From the NCBI GenBank assembly GCA_022566535.1, contig JADFIR010000003.1:1-64000 (forward strand): a stretch of DNA of 64,000 nt, read 5' to 3'. The DNA is from Planctomycetota bacterium. GTDB lineage: Bacteria; Planctomycetota; Phycisphaerae; Phycisphaerales; SM1A02. Position 1 is the first letter of the stretch; the number at the start of each line of letters is the position of its first letter. The notes under the pieces were generated by a model, which made no database searches, was not told where the DNA came from, and saw nothing but the letters and a program-made list of their open reading frames with translations. The position numbers were made by a program, and so were the translations under genes. Positions 36,540 through 46,268 of the stretch are shown one piece after another.

Positions 36540-36848
36540 TCAGCCATCAGCTAGGGTCGTCGCCGACTGCTGATCGCTGCCGGGTGACAGCGTCTTGCCC
36601 GGCTTGGGATCACAGCCGACGCGCCGCAGCAAGCTGGCGACGGTCCGGCTCGGCTGGGCGCCGACGCTGAGCCAGTAGTCGGCCCGCGGGACGTTGACGC
36701 TCAGCTGTCGATCATCGGGCGCCAGCGGATCGTACCAGCCGATCTTCTCGATGACGCGCCCGTCGCGCGGGGACCGGCGGTCCATCGCGTTGATGCGATA
36801 AAACGGCCGATGCCGACGACCCATCCGCTTGAGACGTAACACGACCAT
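36540..36848 (-). CDS. rpsP: 30S ribosomal protein S16
   Basis: The ATG at 36848 with GGGAG 6 bases upstream gives MVVLRLKRMGRRHRPFYRIN, the bS16 start (family M-V-x-I-R-L-x-R-x-G-x-K-x-x-P-F-Y-x-I). 102 residues. Other hallmarks are RRSPRDGRVIEKIGWYDPLA and DYWLSVGAQPSRTVASLLRR (family Y-W-x-x-x-G-A-Q-P-T-x-x-V). The last 20 residues are a short Ser/Thr-rich tail. S16 is needed for 30S assembly. First gene of the minus-strand operon; its promoter should lie in the 84 bases before the upstream site-2 protease gene. Confidence 0.95.
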   Translation of the reverse strand: MVVLRLKRMGRRHRPFYRINAMDRRSPRDGRVIEKIGWYDPLAPDDRQLSVNVPRADYWLSVGAQPSRTVASLLRRVGCDPKPGKTLSPGSDQQSATTLADG

Positions 36849-36932
36849 CGTGGTCTCCCTCGCCACCCGCTTGCCCGCGCCCTGGGGCGGTGCGGAGGCG
36901 AATCGCAAAGCATAGCAGTCATGTACCGGCAA

Positions 36933-37604
36933 TCAAGCCGCCGAGCCGCCGAGCAAAGCTCCCAGGGCGTTCACATACAACCTCGCCCCTCTGCTGGCGG
37001 CGTAAAAGACGATGTCGCCGATCGGGGTGAAGAAGATTGCCATGAGCATGAACATGCCGAACAATTGAGCCTGCGGGTGGTTGTACAGCTCACGGGCCTT
37101 GCGTGAGAGCCCGGCCAGGATCCGCGAGCCGTCAAGTGGTGGGATGGGCAGCAGGTTGAGCAGGGCCAGGATAATGTTCAGCCAACCGCCGGTCCACAGG
37201 AAGGTTGCCACATTCTCGTGCAGCGGCTGGGCCGTCGACCCGAACCGCAGCCACAGACTCAAGCCCGTCAGCGCCGCCAGGGACAGAAGGATGTTCATCG
37301 CCGGCCCGGCGAGGGAGACGAGCACGTCGCCATAGCTGCGGTTTCGAAACCGCCCGGGATTGACCGGCATCGCGCCCCAAGCCAGACCGATGAGCGCGAA
37401 GATCAGCAGCGATGTCGTGCCCATGTGGACCAGCGGGTTCACCGTCATGCGGCCCAATCGCCTGGGCGTGTCGTCGCCCTGCCACAGCGCCGCCCAGCCA
37501 TGGGCCAGCTCGTGGAGCACGATCGAGGAGATCACCCAGAAGATCCAACTGAACAGCTCAACGGTCTGGCCCGCCTGGTACAGATTATGCACCCACCAGT
37601 TCAT
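36933..37604 (-). CDS. Site-2 protease (M50) family membrane metalloprotease
   Basis: 223 residues. The zinc motif HELAHG (residues 31-36, H-E-x-x-H) sits in the first core membrane helix (FSWIFWVISSIVLHELAHGW). A second conserved motif NLLPIPPLDGSRI (N-x-x-P-x-x-x-L-D-G) lies near 155. Five to six hydrophobic segments are visible, including VSLAGPAMNILLSLAALTG. No PDZ domain, so it is of the small Rhodobacter/Bacillus YwhC-like type rather than RseP. Substrate unknown. It precedes rpsP on the same strand, 84 bases away. Confidence 0.9.
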   Translation of the reverse strand: MNWWVHNLYQAGQTVELFSWIFWVISSIVLHELAHGWAALWQGDDTPRRLGRMTVNPLVHMGTTSLLIFALIGLAWGAMPVNPGRFRNRSYGDVLVSLAGPAMNILLSLAALTGLSLWLRFGSTAQPLHENVATFLWTGGWLNIILALLNLLPIPPLDGSRILAGLSRKARELYNHPQAQLFGMFMLMAIFFTPIGDIVFYAASRGARLYVNALGALLGGSAA

Positions 37605-37730
37605 CGTCGTCTCGTTGCTCTATAGGGCGAAGGCGAGCTGCGGATAGGTATCCACAGCGATCAAAGGAATCAGCCGCGCGCATCATAGCCGCGAATGCTC
37701 ATTCCCCGGGGCTCGTGAACCGCGTCGCGG

Positions 37731-39212
37731 CTACTTCACGATCAGGTAGAAGATCGTACCGCCTCGCTGGAGTCGGACACGAACACCTTCATCCGGATCG
37801 AATTCGTCCATCGCGTCGCGGAAGTCGTCGAGCGTTCGGGTCCGGGTGTCACCGAAGGCAAAGATGATGTCGTTGGCCTTGATGCCGACCCGTGCCGCGT
37901 GGCCGTCGGGGTCGACCGCTGTGACGACCACTCCGTCCGGGAATCGGGCGCCGAGTTCTCGCGCAAGCATCGGAGTCAGCTCCCGTGCGGTTACGCCCAG
38001 CGCATCGAACGATTCGCCTTGGTCGGAGCGCTGTTGTGCCGCGAGCTCTTGCAAAGGCGGGCGCTCGCCCAGGGTGACGCGGACCTTGCGCTCCTTGCCG
38101 TCGCGGAACACCGTCAACTCCACAGCCGTGCCGGGGGTGATCGTGGCCACGATGTTGAGCAGTTGCTTCATGTCCGCCATGGGCTTGCCGTCAAACTCGG
38201 CGACGATGTCATCAGGTTTCAGGCCGGCCTTGTCCGCAGGGCTGTCTTGCACTACGTGGGCGATGATCACGCCGCTGGTGCCTTGGTACCCGAAAGACTG
38301 GGCCAGATCCTCGGTGAGGTCGGCCATGTGCACACCCAGCCAGCCCCGGACGACCTGGCCGGTGTCCAGGATGCTGTCCATGACGCTGCGGGCCATGTTG
38401 GAAGGGATGGCGAAGCCGATGCCCATGGCGCCGCCGGTGCGGGTGGTGATGGCGGTGTTGATGCCGATGACCTCGCCGCGCAGGTTGACCAGCGGCCCGC
38501 CGCTGTTGCCGGGGTTGATCGCGGCGTCGGTCTGGATGAAGTTCTCGTAGATCGCCACGCCCAGGCCCGAACGGCCTTTGGCGCTGACGATGCCTGCGGT
38601 GACGGTATGGTCGTAGCCAAAGGGGTTGCCCACCGCCAGGACCCACTGGCCGACTTGAATCGCGTCGGAGTCGCCGAACACAGCCGGGGTCAGGCCGTTG
38701 GAGTCGATCTTGATCACCGCCAGATCGGTTTCCCGGTCTGTCCCAATGATTGTTGCTTCGTACTCTGCGCCGTTGGCCAGGGTGACGCGAACCTCGTCCG
38801 CGCCCGCTACGACATGGTTGTTGGTGAGAATGTAGCCATCGGGTCGAGCGACCAGGCCGCTGCCCTGTCCACGCCGCTCCTTGGAGCGGGGTGGAGCCTG
38901 GGGACCGAAGAATCGCTCGAAAAAGTCATCGCCGCCGAAGAAGTCCCGGGTGGGTCTGCGGGCCTGGATGCGGACGGTAGACACAATGTTCACGACCGAG
39001 GGCGATATCACCTTCGTGGCCTGCTGGAACGCCAGCGACAGGTCGTGAGCATACTTGAGCGCTTCGCGTTCCTGCGGCGTCTGGCTTGGCGCCTGGGCCT
39101 GAACGTCCTGGGTCAACAACCGTGGCGCACTGAGCCCGCCGGTCACAGCCAGCCCAAGCAGGATCACCACTGCCAACAACGTTCGAAGGCGGAGCCCGGG
39201 TTGCGTACTCAT
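37731..39212 (-). CDS. htrA: HtrA/DegP-type serine protease with two PDZ domains
   Basis: 493 residues. A signal or anchor helix (LLAVVILLGLAVTGGLSAPR, about 12-31) leads to the trypsin-like domain with catalytic H133 (ILTNNHVVAGADEV), D163 (DRETDLAVIKI) and S237 (AINPGNSGGPLVN). Two PDZ domains follow: about 280-385 (MADLTEDLAQSFGYQGTSGV, KAGLKPDDIVAEFDGKPMAD) and about 405-490 (GVVVTAVDPDGHAARVGIKA, ANDIIFAFGDTRT). It degrades or refolds damaged periplasmic proteins. Encoded alone; a stress-dependent promoter is expected upstream but not identified. Confidence 0.94.
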   Translation of the reverse strand: MSTQPGLRLRTLLAVVILLGLAVTGGLSAPRLLTQDVQAQAPSQTPQEREALKYAHDLSLAFQQATKVISPSVVNIVSTVRIQARRPTRDFFGGDDFFERFFGPQAPPRSKERRGQGSGLVARPDGYILTNNHVVAGADEVRVTLANGAEYEATIIGTDRETDLAVIKIDSNGLTPAVFGDSDAIQVGQWVLAVGNPFGYDHTVTAGIVSAKGRSGLGVAIYENFIQTDAAINPGNSGGPLVNLRGEVIGINTAITTRTGGAMGIGFAIPSNMARSVMDSILDTGQVVRGWLGVHMADLTEDLAQSFGYQGTSGVIIAHVVQDSPADKAGLKPDDIVAEFDGKPMADMKQLLNIVATITPGTAVELTVFRDGKERKVRVTLGERPPLQELAAQQRSDQGESFDALGVTARELTPMLARELGARFPDGVVVTAVDPDGHAARVGIKANDIIFAFGDTRTRTLDDFRDAMDEFDPDEGVRVRLQRGGTIFYLIVK

Positions 39213-39328
39213 GGCTGATCAAGTCCTTCAGAAAGGGTCCGTCGTGAACAACAGCGCCGCCTCAATCCGCGGCACGGTGATTCTATCCGCGTTACGTACT
39301 CTCGGCAGCGCCACCCGGCGAGTCGCCT

Positions 39329-39574
39329 TCATGAGCCGGTCTTGCGGCGTCCTGGACTCGCGTCGTGTTTCATCGACGTGATGATTTCGCGGCATGCCCG
39401 CAGCGCGCGGTTGACCGACTCGGAGTCCGGAAAGTGTCTGGCCACATCCTCCGACAACACGACGACGTTGCTGCCGGCGGCGAACCGTGCTGCGTATTTT
39501 CCACGTACGCCGGTCTCAAAATCATACTCCTGGCGCATTTCTGATTCGTTGGGATTATCAGCCTCGTTTGGCAT
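39329..39574 (-). CDS. Antitoxin-like partner of a BrnT-type toxin
   Basis: 81 residues. It starts inside the 3' end of the toxin frame (17-base overlap), the arrangement of BrnTA pairs. The sequence (EYDFETGVRGKYAARFAAGS then NVVVLSEDVARHFPDSESVN and RALRACREIITS) has a short beta strand and a ribbon-helix-helix-like half: D-S-E-S-V-N-x-A-L-R is a common pattern in BrnT partners that differ from classical BrnA. It would bind the toxin and its own promoter. Its reading frame is intact although the toxin gene is not. Confidence 0.75.
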   Translation of the reverse strand: MPNEADNPNESEMRQEYDFETGVRGKYAARFAAGSNVVVLSEDVARHFPDSESVNRALRACREIITSMKHDASPGRRKTGS

Positions 39575-39841
39575 AGAAGTCTCTTTCACGACGTGTTGCC
39601 TTGCGTGCGGAAATGATGCGGATGCGGTCATTGTCGTCGCAGTGCGCAACGACTGAATCCGACCTCGATGCGATCGTCCCCCGGTTACGTATCGTTCCTC
39701 TTGGGTGGTCGAATGGTCAGGATCATCGATCGTCAACGCCTGTGGATCGGCAAATATCGTCACTGCCTCCTCAAATGATATACCGTGCTTCGACGCATTT
39801 CGGCGCGCCTTTGGGTCATCCCACTCAAAAGTCAGCGCCAT
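39558..39841 (-). pseudogene. BrnT-type ribonuclease toxin gene with a one-base frameshift
   Basis: The first 62 codons read MALTFEWDDPKARRNASKHG, then ISFEEAVTIFADPQALTIDD, then PDHSTTQEERYVTGGRSHRG, the BrnT pattern (F-E-W-D-x-x-K-x-x-x-N-x-x-K-H-G-V-S-F-E-E-A). Near 39650 one base appears to be missing. In the next frame the expected C-terminus continues: VAHCDDNDRIRIISARKATR then RERDFYAKRG-stop, ending at 39558. The total of 284 bases is one short of a multiple of three. Either toxin inactivation, which leaves the antitoxin as an orphan, or a sequencing error. BrnT cleaves mRNA until neutralised. Confidence 0.8.
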
Positions 39842-39884
39842 GTCGCTTTCCTCGCCGCGCCGCCTTGTACGGTGCGGCCGTTCC

Positions 39885-41024
<1,140 letters not shown>

Positions 41025-41262
41025 TGAGCGAGGACGATATCCGATTCCGCCGCCATGGTGGGGTGATGTCAGGCAAAAGGCAGCCGGCCGAAAAGAGTTG
41101 ACTGAAAGACTGATCCTTCGTTGGGGCTGCGTCGTATCACCGGCAAGTATGGTCGCGCTTACGGTCGATCTGTGTGCTCTCCTGGGACCCTTTGGCCACC
41201 GGCAGCCGGTGGACGGGGCCAGGCGTATTATCAGGCACGCACCCCCGGATCGGAGAATCGCG

Positions 41263-41862
41263 GTGGAGCAGCGGACGGATGAATCGCTGGTCGAGGCCTA
41301 TGTGCAGGGCGAACGCGAGGCCTTTGCCCAGCTTATCGGCCGGTATCGACACGAGCTGCTTCATTTTCTGACCCGCTTCCTCGGCTCGCACGCGGCCGCC
41401 GAGGACGTCTTCCAGGAGACGTTTGTCCAGATCCATCTCTCCGCCGACCGGTTCGATCCCACCCGTCGGTTCAAGCCCTGGCTGTTCACGATCGCCGCGA
41501 ACAAGGCCCGCGATCATTATCGCAAGCAGGGCCGGCAGCAGATGGTGTCGTTGTCTGCACCGATGGATCGCCAGCCGGGTGGCCGCCCGTATGTCGATCT
41601 GCTCGAAGCCGACCTGCCCAGCCCCGACGCGCCGATCCTCGACGCTGAGCGGAGTCGGCTGGTGAAGCTGGTCGTTGATTCGTTGGCCCCGCACCTGCGG
41701 GAGATCCTGCTGCTGGGGTATTTCCAGCGTATGAGCTACAACCAGATTGCCGGGACGCTGCAAATACCCCTGGGTACTGTCAAGAGCCGACTCCATACAG
41801 CGGTGGCGGCGTTCGCCAGGGCATGGAAGGCGGCAATGGTTCGGGAGGGGCGCGCATCATGA
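41263..41862 (+). CDS. ECF sigma factor
   Basis: The GTG at 41263 follows GGAG by about 8 bases and starts V-E-Q-R-T-D-E-S-L-V. About 199 residues. Region 2 reads LVEAYVQGEREAFAQLIGRY, then AAAEDVFQETFVQIHLSADR (family A-E-D-V-x-Q-E-x-F) and KPWLFTIAANKARDHYRKQG (region 2.4). Region 4 reads LAPHLREILLLGYFQRMSYN, then QIAGTLQIPLGTVKSRLHTA. A normal two-region ECF factor. It overlaps the next gene by four bases (ATGA), so the neighbour is very likely its anti-sigma factor. Confidence 0.92.
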   Translation: MEQRTDESLVEAYVQGEREAFAQLIGRYRHELLHFLTRFLGSHAAAEDVFQETFVQIHLSADRFDPTRRFKPWLFTIAANKARDHYRKQGRQQMVSLSAPMDRQPGGRPYVDLLEADLPSPDAPILDAERSRLVKLVVDSLAPHLREILLLGYFQRMSYNQIAGTLQIPLGTVKSRLHTAVAAFARAWKAAMVREGRAS

Positions 41863-42779
41863 CCCATCAACACGATCAGTACGACGAGCTGTCACCGCAT
41901 GATCAGCGCCTGTTGGATGCCCTGGTCGAATGCGAATTCGACCCTGAGGGGCTTGAGTTGCTCTCTCCGACCGATCGGCGCCGCGTCGACGCGATCATGG
42001 GTCTGTTTGAGCTGCTGAACGATTATCCGGTTGAAGACGCCGACGAGACCCTGGTCCACGCCACCCTGGCCAGGATCGACCGCCATGAAGACCGGGCCTC
42101 CGCACGCCTGACCTTCGACGCCGCGCAAGCCCAAGCCAACGACGTGCCGCGGGGGCGGAGGATCCGGATTCCCGATTTCATCACGATCGCGGCGGTGATC
42201 CTCATTGCCGCCAGCGTCATCCTGCCGACCACCAACTATCTGCGCCAGCGAACCGTCGATGCCGGCTGCGCCAACAACTTGCGGCTCCTGGGCGTGGCGT
42301 TCAACCACTATGCCAGCGATTACGAGGGGGCGATGCCGGTGGTCCAGGCCGGGATCCTCAGCGGTTGGGACACGAAGACCCACAACGAGGTCAACGTCCT
42401 GCCGCTTATTGACGCGGGCTATTGCGAGATCGGCCATCTGGACTGCCCGGGGAATCACAACCTCGATCCGAGCTACAGCTACCAGTGGCAGCTGTCCGAT
42501 CGGCGCCCCGTCTGGGGTGTGGGGAGAATCACATTGGCACTGGGTGATCGCAACCCAATGGTCGATGCCGCCCGAGCAGGGAGGTGGGTTCCGGCGCTGT
42601 CGATCTCCCTGAATCACAATGGGCGCGGCCAGTACGTTCTCGCCACAGACGGGGCCTGGATCTGGTTGGTGCAGCCTCTGTTCGGGAGCAGCGACAACAT
42701 CTGGCTGCCCATGGGTGTGCTGCTCCTCCGCCCCGGCGATCAGCCGATCGATCCGAACGACATCTTCCTGGCCCACTGA
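41859..42779 (+). CDS. Single-span membrane protein, probable anti-sigma factor with prepilin-like ectodomain
   Basis: 306 residues; ATG overlaps the sigma-factor stop. The cytoplasmic N-terminus (1-105) is acidic and helical (DELSPHDQRLLDALVECEFD, SPTDRRRVDAIMGLFELLND), as expected for an anti-sigma domain although it has no H-x-x-x-C-x-x-C zinc motif. One membrane helix follows at about 110-128 (FITIAAVILIAASVILPTTN). The exterior half begins CANNLRLLGVAFNHYASDYE, matching the start of DUF1559-type prepilin-like domains common in planctomycetes, and has a Trp/Asn-rich beta region. The design suggests surface sensing that releases the sigma factor (inference). Confidence 0.75.
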   Translation: MTHQHDQYDELSPHDQRLLDALVECEFDPEGLELLSPTDRRRVDAIMGLFELLNDYPVEDADETLVHATLARIDRHEDRASARLTFDAAQAQANDVPRGRRIRIPDFITIAAVILIAASVILPTTNYLRQRTVDAGCANNLRLLGVAFNHYASDYEGAMPVVQAGILSGWDTKTHNEVNVLPLIDAGYCEIGHLDCPGNHNLDPSYSYQWQLSDRRPVWGVGRITLALGDRNPMVDAARAGRWVPALSISLNHNGRGQYVLATDGAWIWLVQPLFGSSDNIWLPMGVLLLRPGDQPIDPNDIFLAH

Positions 42780-42824
42780 CCGGCGGGCATGCCCGGGTTT
42801 GCGGTCGGGGGTGCGGCCGGCCCT

Positions 42825-42852
42825 TTGACATCTCCCGCAGCCTTGCTACGCT
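42825..42852 (+). promoter_or_regulatory. Sigma-70-like promoter for rpmI-rplT
   Basis: TTGACA, 16-base spacer, TACGCT, ending about 50 bases before the rpmI start. A perfect -35 in a spacer where a promoter is required. Confidence 0.6.
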
Positions 42853-42903
42853 TCCGCATTCGGTTTTGCGGAGGCTGTATCGACCGTGGCGGGGTGCTGT
42901 GTC

Positions 42904-43170
42904 ATGCCTAAGAACAAGCCGCACAAAGGCCTGCTCAAGCGGGTGAGGGTTACCAAGACCGGCAAGATCAAGCTGCAAAGCGCGTTTGGCCGGCACTTGC
43001 GAAGCCATAAGTCCGGCCAGACCATTCGCCAGAATCGTCAGCCGAAATATGCCCAGGGCCCCGATGCCTCGCGGATAAGCCGCCTGCTGATGCTGAAGTC
43101 CAACGTCACCAAGAACCATGCCCAGCGCCGGCGGACCAAGGCCCAGACGCCGACCGAGAGCCAGGAATAG
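42904..43170 (+). CDS. rpmI: 50S ribosomal protein L35
   Basis: The ATG at 42904 gives MPKNKPHKGLLKRVRVTKTG, the bL35 start (family M-P-K-x-K-T-x-K-x-x-x-K-R). 88 residues. KIKLQSAFGRHLRSHKSGQT corresponds to the conserved K-x-x-x-x-G-x-x-H-x-x-x-x-K-x-x-x-x-x-R. The C-terminus is basic and about 15 residues longer than in most bacteria. It starts without the infC gene that usually precedes it; the promoter-like site above suggests direct transcription. Followed by rplT after 87 bases. Confidence 0.93.
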   Translation: MPKNKPHKGLLKRVRVTKTGKIKLQSAFGRHLRSHKSGQTIRQNRQPKYAQGPDASRISRLLMLKSNVTKNHAQRRRTKAQTPTESQE

Positions 43171-43257
43171 GATCTGAATGATTTGCGGGATTCCAAGGGG
43201 CCGGGGGGTTGCGATGGTCCTCGTCGAGGCTTGTCTTGGCGAATGAGGAGTTGATCC

Positions 43258-43674
43258 ATGCCTCGTGCTCGCAAAGGTGCAGCGCGTACCCAGGGGCGGC
43301 GCCGATTGCTTCGCGCCGTCCGCGGCTATCGCGGCACGCATCGCAAGCACAAGGCCCAGGCGAAGATCGCCATTTTGCGGGCGGGGCAGTTTGCCTACCG
43401 CGATCGGCGGGTCCGGCGGCGCGACTTTCGGCGGCTGTGGATTACGCGCCTCTCCGCCGCCTGCCGTATGCGCGGTACGCGCTACAGTCGCTTCATCGAC
43501 GGCCTGCAGCGGGTCGGAGTCCTATTGAACCGCAAGATGCTCAGCCAGCTCGCCATCGAGGATCCCAGCGTCTTCGACAAGTTGGTGGGGCTCGTCAAGG
43601 CGAGTTCGCCCTCTACGCCACGCGCCGCCTCGTCGCAGGCCCCGCAGCCTAAACCCGCTCAGTCTGTCAAATGA
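43258..43674 (+). CDS. rplT: 50S ribosomal protein L20
   Basis: 138 residues. MPRARKGAARTQGRRRLLRA then VRGYRGTHRKHKAQAKIAIL is the bL20 start, with the conserved G-Y-R-G. RDFRRLWITRLSAACRMRGT (family R-x-x-R-x-L-W-I-x-R-I-N-A-A), YSRFIDGLQRVGVLLNRKML and LAIEDPSVFDKLVGLVK complete it. A Pro/Ser/Ala-rich tail of about 20 residues follows. L20 binds 23S rRNA early in assembly. GAGGAG lies about 10 bases before the ATG. pheS, often next, is replaced here by dapL. Confidence 0.94.
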   Translation: MPRARKGAARTQGRRRLLRAVRGYRGTHRKHKAQAKIAILRAGQFAYRDRRVRRRDFRRLWITRLSAACRMRGTRYSRFIDGLQRVGVLLNRKMLSQLAIEDPSVFDKLVGLVKASSPSTPRAASSQAPQPKPAQSVK

Positions 43675-43769
43675 GGGTGGTCTGAAGCTTGTGGCCGGTC
43701 ATTGCTCGTGACCGGCGGCGCAACGGTCCGCGGGTTGCCCGCGGCTACCGAACAATCGAATGCTCCGGT

Positions 43770-45008
43770 ATGGCTTTGATCAACGAGCATTATCTGAAGC
43801 TGCGGGGCGGGTATCTCTTTCCCGAGATCGCCCGGCGTCTCGAAGCGTTCCGTGCGGCTGACCCGGCCGCGGCGAAGCGCATCATTCGCTGTGGCATCGG
43901 TGACGTCACCGAGCCGCTGCCGTCGGCGGTGATCGAGGCGATGCACAACGCAGTCGATGAACTGGCCAGCCGGGAGACCTTTCGCGGGTATGGCCCCGCC
44001 GCCGGCTATGAGTTCATCCGCCAGACCATCACCGAGCACGACTTCCGCGGCCGCGGCATCGATATCGACGCCTCGGAGATCTTCCTTTCCGACGGGTCCA
44101 AGGGCGACTGCGGGCACATCCTGGAACTGCTCGGGGGGGGTAATCGCGTGGTGATCGCCGATCCGGTCTATCCGGTCTACGTCGATACCAACGTCATGGT
44201 CGGCAACACCGGCGAGGCGTTGGAGGACGGCGGCTACGGGGGGATCGTTTATCTGCCGTGCACGCCCGCCAACGGCTTCGTGGCCGCGCCCCCTGCCCAA
44301 CGGGCGGATCTGATCTACCTGTGTTATCCCAACAATCCCACCGGAGCGATGATCGACCGCCGGCAGCTTCGCGCCTGGGTGGACTACGCGCTGGAGAACG
44401 ACGCGATCATCCTCTATGACGTCGCCTACCAGGCGTTCATCAGCGAGCCTGACCTGCCCCGGTCGATCTACGAGATCGACGGGGCCCGCCGCTGCGCGAT
44501 CGAGTTCCATAGTTTCTCCAAGAACGGCGGGTTCACCGGCGTGCGCTGCGGCTTCACGGTCTGCCCGAGGGAGGTGGCGGGGTTGACCAAAGACGGCCGG
44601 AAGATCGCGCTGCATGAGTTGTGGCAGCGACGGTGGAACACCCGCTCCAATGGGGTGAGCTACGTCGTTCAGCGGGCCGCCGAGGCCCTGTATTCGCCCG
44701 ACGGCAAAGCACAGGTCGCGGCTCTTGTCGATCACTATCTGGCCAACGCCCGCATTCTCCGCGAAGGATTCGAGGCCGTTGGATGGAAGGTCTTCGGCGG
44801 CGTGAACGCTCCGTATGTCTGGGCCGCGTGTCCGGACGGTGTGAGCAGTTGGGAGATGTTCGATCGGTTGCTGCAAGACGCCAACGTCGCGGTGGTTCCC
44901 GGGGCCGGCTTCGGCCGATGCGGCGAGGGCTACATCCGCATCTCCGCGTTCAACTCGCGGGCAAACGTTGAGGAAGCAGTTGAACGTGTCAACGCAATGA
45001 CGTTGTGA
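43770..45008 (+). CDS. dapL: LL-diaminopimelate aminotransferase
   Basis: 412 residues from the ATG at 43770. The opening [20 protein letters not shown] is diagnostic for DapL (family N-x-N-F-x-x-L-x-x-x-Y-L-F-x-x-I-x-R). Further matches are [35 protein letters not shown] (family V-S-D-G-x-K-x-D), [20 protein letters not shown] and the PLP lysine in [16 protein letters not shown]. The enzyme converts tetrahydrodipicolinate directly to LL-diaminopimelate for lysine and peptidoglycan. It replaces the DapD/C/E route and is typical of Planctomycetota, Chlamydiota and relatives. Confidence 0.94.
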   Translation: MALINEHYLKLRGGYLFPEIARRLEAFRAADPAAAKRIIRCGIGDVTEPLPSAVIEAMHNAVDELASRETFRGYGPAAGYEFIRQTITEHDFRGRGIDIDASEIFLSDGSKGDCGHILELLGGGNRVVIADPVYPVYVDTNVMVGNTGEALEDGGYGGIVYLPCTPANGFVAAPPAQRADLIYLCYPNNPTGAMIDRRQLRAWVDYALENDAIILYDVAYQAFISEPDLPRSIYEIDGARRCAIEFHSFSKNGGFTGVRCGFTVCPREVAGLTKDGRKIALHELWQRRWNTRSNGVSYVVQRAAEALYSPDGKAQVAALVDHYLANARILREGFEAVGWKVFGGVNAPYVWAACPDGVSSWEMFDRLLQDANVAVVPGAGFGRCGEGYIRISAFNSRANVEEAVERVNAMTL

Positions 45009-45060
45009 AGAGTTTAGCGGGCGGGCTTGCCCGCCGCGACAGAGTGGTCGCCGTGCCTCG

Positions 45061-46140
45061 ATGAGACAGATCACCGCCTACGCCGCCGTCCTTCACTCCG
45101 TCCGCGAAGCGGCAAGCCGCATTGCGCCCTACGCCCATCGCACGCCGGTAATGACGTGCTTGACGATTGATGAGCTGGCCGGTTGCCGCTTGTACTTCAA
45201 GTGCGAGCTGTTTCAGAAGACGGGCTCGTTCAAGTTTCGAGGCGCGTGCAACGCGGTGATGAAGCTATCCGATGAAGAAGCTCAGCGCGGCGTGGTGACG
45301 CACTCCAGCGGCAATCACGCCCAAGCTCTGGCCTTGGCGGCGAAGCTGCGCGGCTGCCAGGTTCACATCGTCATGCCCAGAACCGCGTCGCCGATCAAGC
45401 GCCAATCGGTCGAAGGCTATGGCGGCAAAATCTATCTTTGTGAGCCGACGCTCGCAGCTCGTGAATCGATGGCGGCAGAGTTGGCCGAGCAGACCGGCGC
45501 CGTGATGATCCCGCCATACGATCATCCCGACATCATCGCCGGCCAGGGAACCGCCGCGCTTGAATTGCTCGAGCAGATTGCTGCGCAAGAAGGAGAACCC
45601 CTCCCCCCTTTGAGGAGGGAGGGCAGGGAGGTGGGTGATGACCCTCACCCCAGCCCTCTCCCTGGAAGGGAGAGGGAGTTTGCGCTCGATGCGATCATTG
45701 CTCCAATCGGTGGCGGGGGGTTGATTTCGGGCACGTGCATCACTGCCAAGGCCATCAATCCGAACATTCACATCTTCGCCGCTGAGCCGGCCGGGGCCGA
45801 TGACGCGGCCCGCTCACTGGCCGCCGGACGACTCATCCCCCAGACAAACCCCAACACGATCTGTGACGGACTGCTCACCAGTCTTGGCGAACTCACCTGG
45901 CCGATCGTTCGCGATCACGTTCAGCGCATCATCACCGTCGACGACGAGAAGATCATCGCCGCGATGCGCCTCATCTGGCAACGCATGAAGCTCATCATCG
46001 AGCCCAGCGCCGCCGTGGCTGTCGCCGCGGTGCTCTCCGACGAATTCAAATCACTACCGTTGGGCTCTTCGCCAACTTCCGGGGGCGTCGGCGTGATCCT
46101 CTCCGGCGGCAACTCTGATCTCGATCACTTGCCGTGGTGA
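45061..46140 (+). CDS. Threonine dehydratase/serine racemase-like PLP enzyme with an in-frame repeat insertion
   Basis: 359 residues. The fold-II PLP core is intact: lysine in QKTGSFKFRGACNAV, phosphate-binding SSGNHAQALALAAKLRG, IVMPRTASPIKRQSVEGYGG, APIGGGGLISGTCITAK (tetraglycine loop) and VGVILSGGNSDL. It lacks the C-terminal ACT-like domain, as in catabolic dehydratase and serine racemase. Around residues 177-206 there is an extra loop (PPLRREGREVGDDPHPSPLP) between LLEQIAAQ and FALDAIIAPI that no family member needs; it is encoded by a palindromic repeat, listed separately. The insertion falls at a surface turn, so the enzyme may still work. Probable reaction: deamination of Ser/Thr to 2-oxo acids. 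It lies 52 bases after dapL. Confidence 0.88.
   Translation: MRQITAYAAVLHSVREAASRIAPYAHRTPVMTCLTIDELAGCRLYFKCELFQKTGSFKFRGACNAVMKLSDEEAQRGVVTHSSGNHAQALALAAKLRGCQVHIVMPRTASPIKRQSVEGYGGKIYLCEPTLAARESMAAELAEQTGAVMIPPYDHPDIIAGQGTAALELLEQIAAQEGEPLPPLRREGREVGDDPHPSPLPGREREFALDAIIAPIGGGGLISGTCITAKAINPNIHIFAAEPAGADDAARSLAAGRLIPQTNPNTICDGLLTSLGELTWPIVRDHVQRIITVDDEKIIAAMRLIWQRMKLIIEPSAAVAVAAVLSDEFKSLPLGSSPTSGGVGVILSGGNSDLDHLPW
45595..45678 (+). repeat. Palindromic repeat inserted in frame within the dehydratase gene
   Basis: Contains a cccctcccccctttgaggag-type palindrome and a perfect hairpin ccctctccct-gga-agggagaggg (45654-45676), joined by gtgggtgatgaccctcaccc. The sequence type (ccctcaccccagccctctcc) is a dispersed intergenic repeat familiar from many bacterial genomes; here it adds about 28 codons without breaking the frame. 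Confidence 0.8.
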
Positions 46141-46268
46141 ACTACTGGGTGCCACGGCTCGACCCGAAGGGAGAGCCGTGCTTTGCGAGACGGCGCGCTC
46201 GACTTCTGCACTGCTCTCCGCTGCGCGGCCGAGCAGTGCCACCGTCGTTGGGCAGTGGCAGGTCGCAC

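Noticed and set aside
37899-39218. 439-codon plus-strand open frame opposite htrA
   Set aside because: Mirror of a clearly coding HtrA gene in high-GC DNA; no motif of its own.
43659-45074. 471-codon minus-strand open frame opposite dapL
   Set aside because: DapL motifs on the plus strand are unambiguous; the antisense frame is a high-GC artefact.
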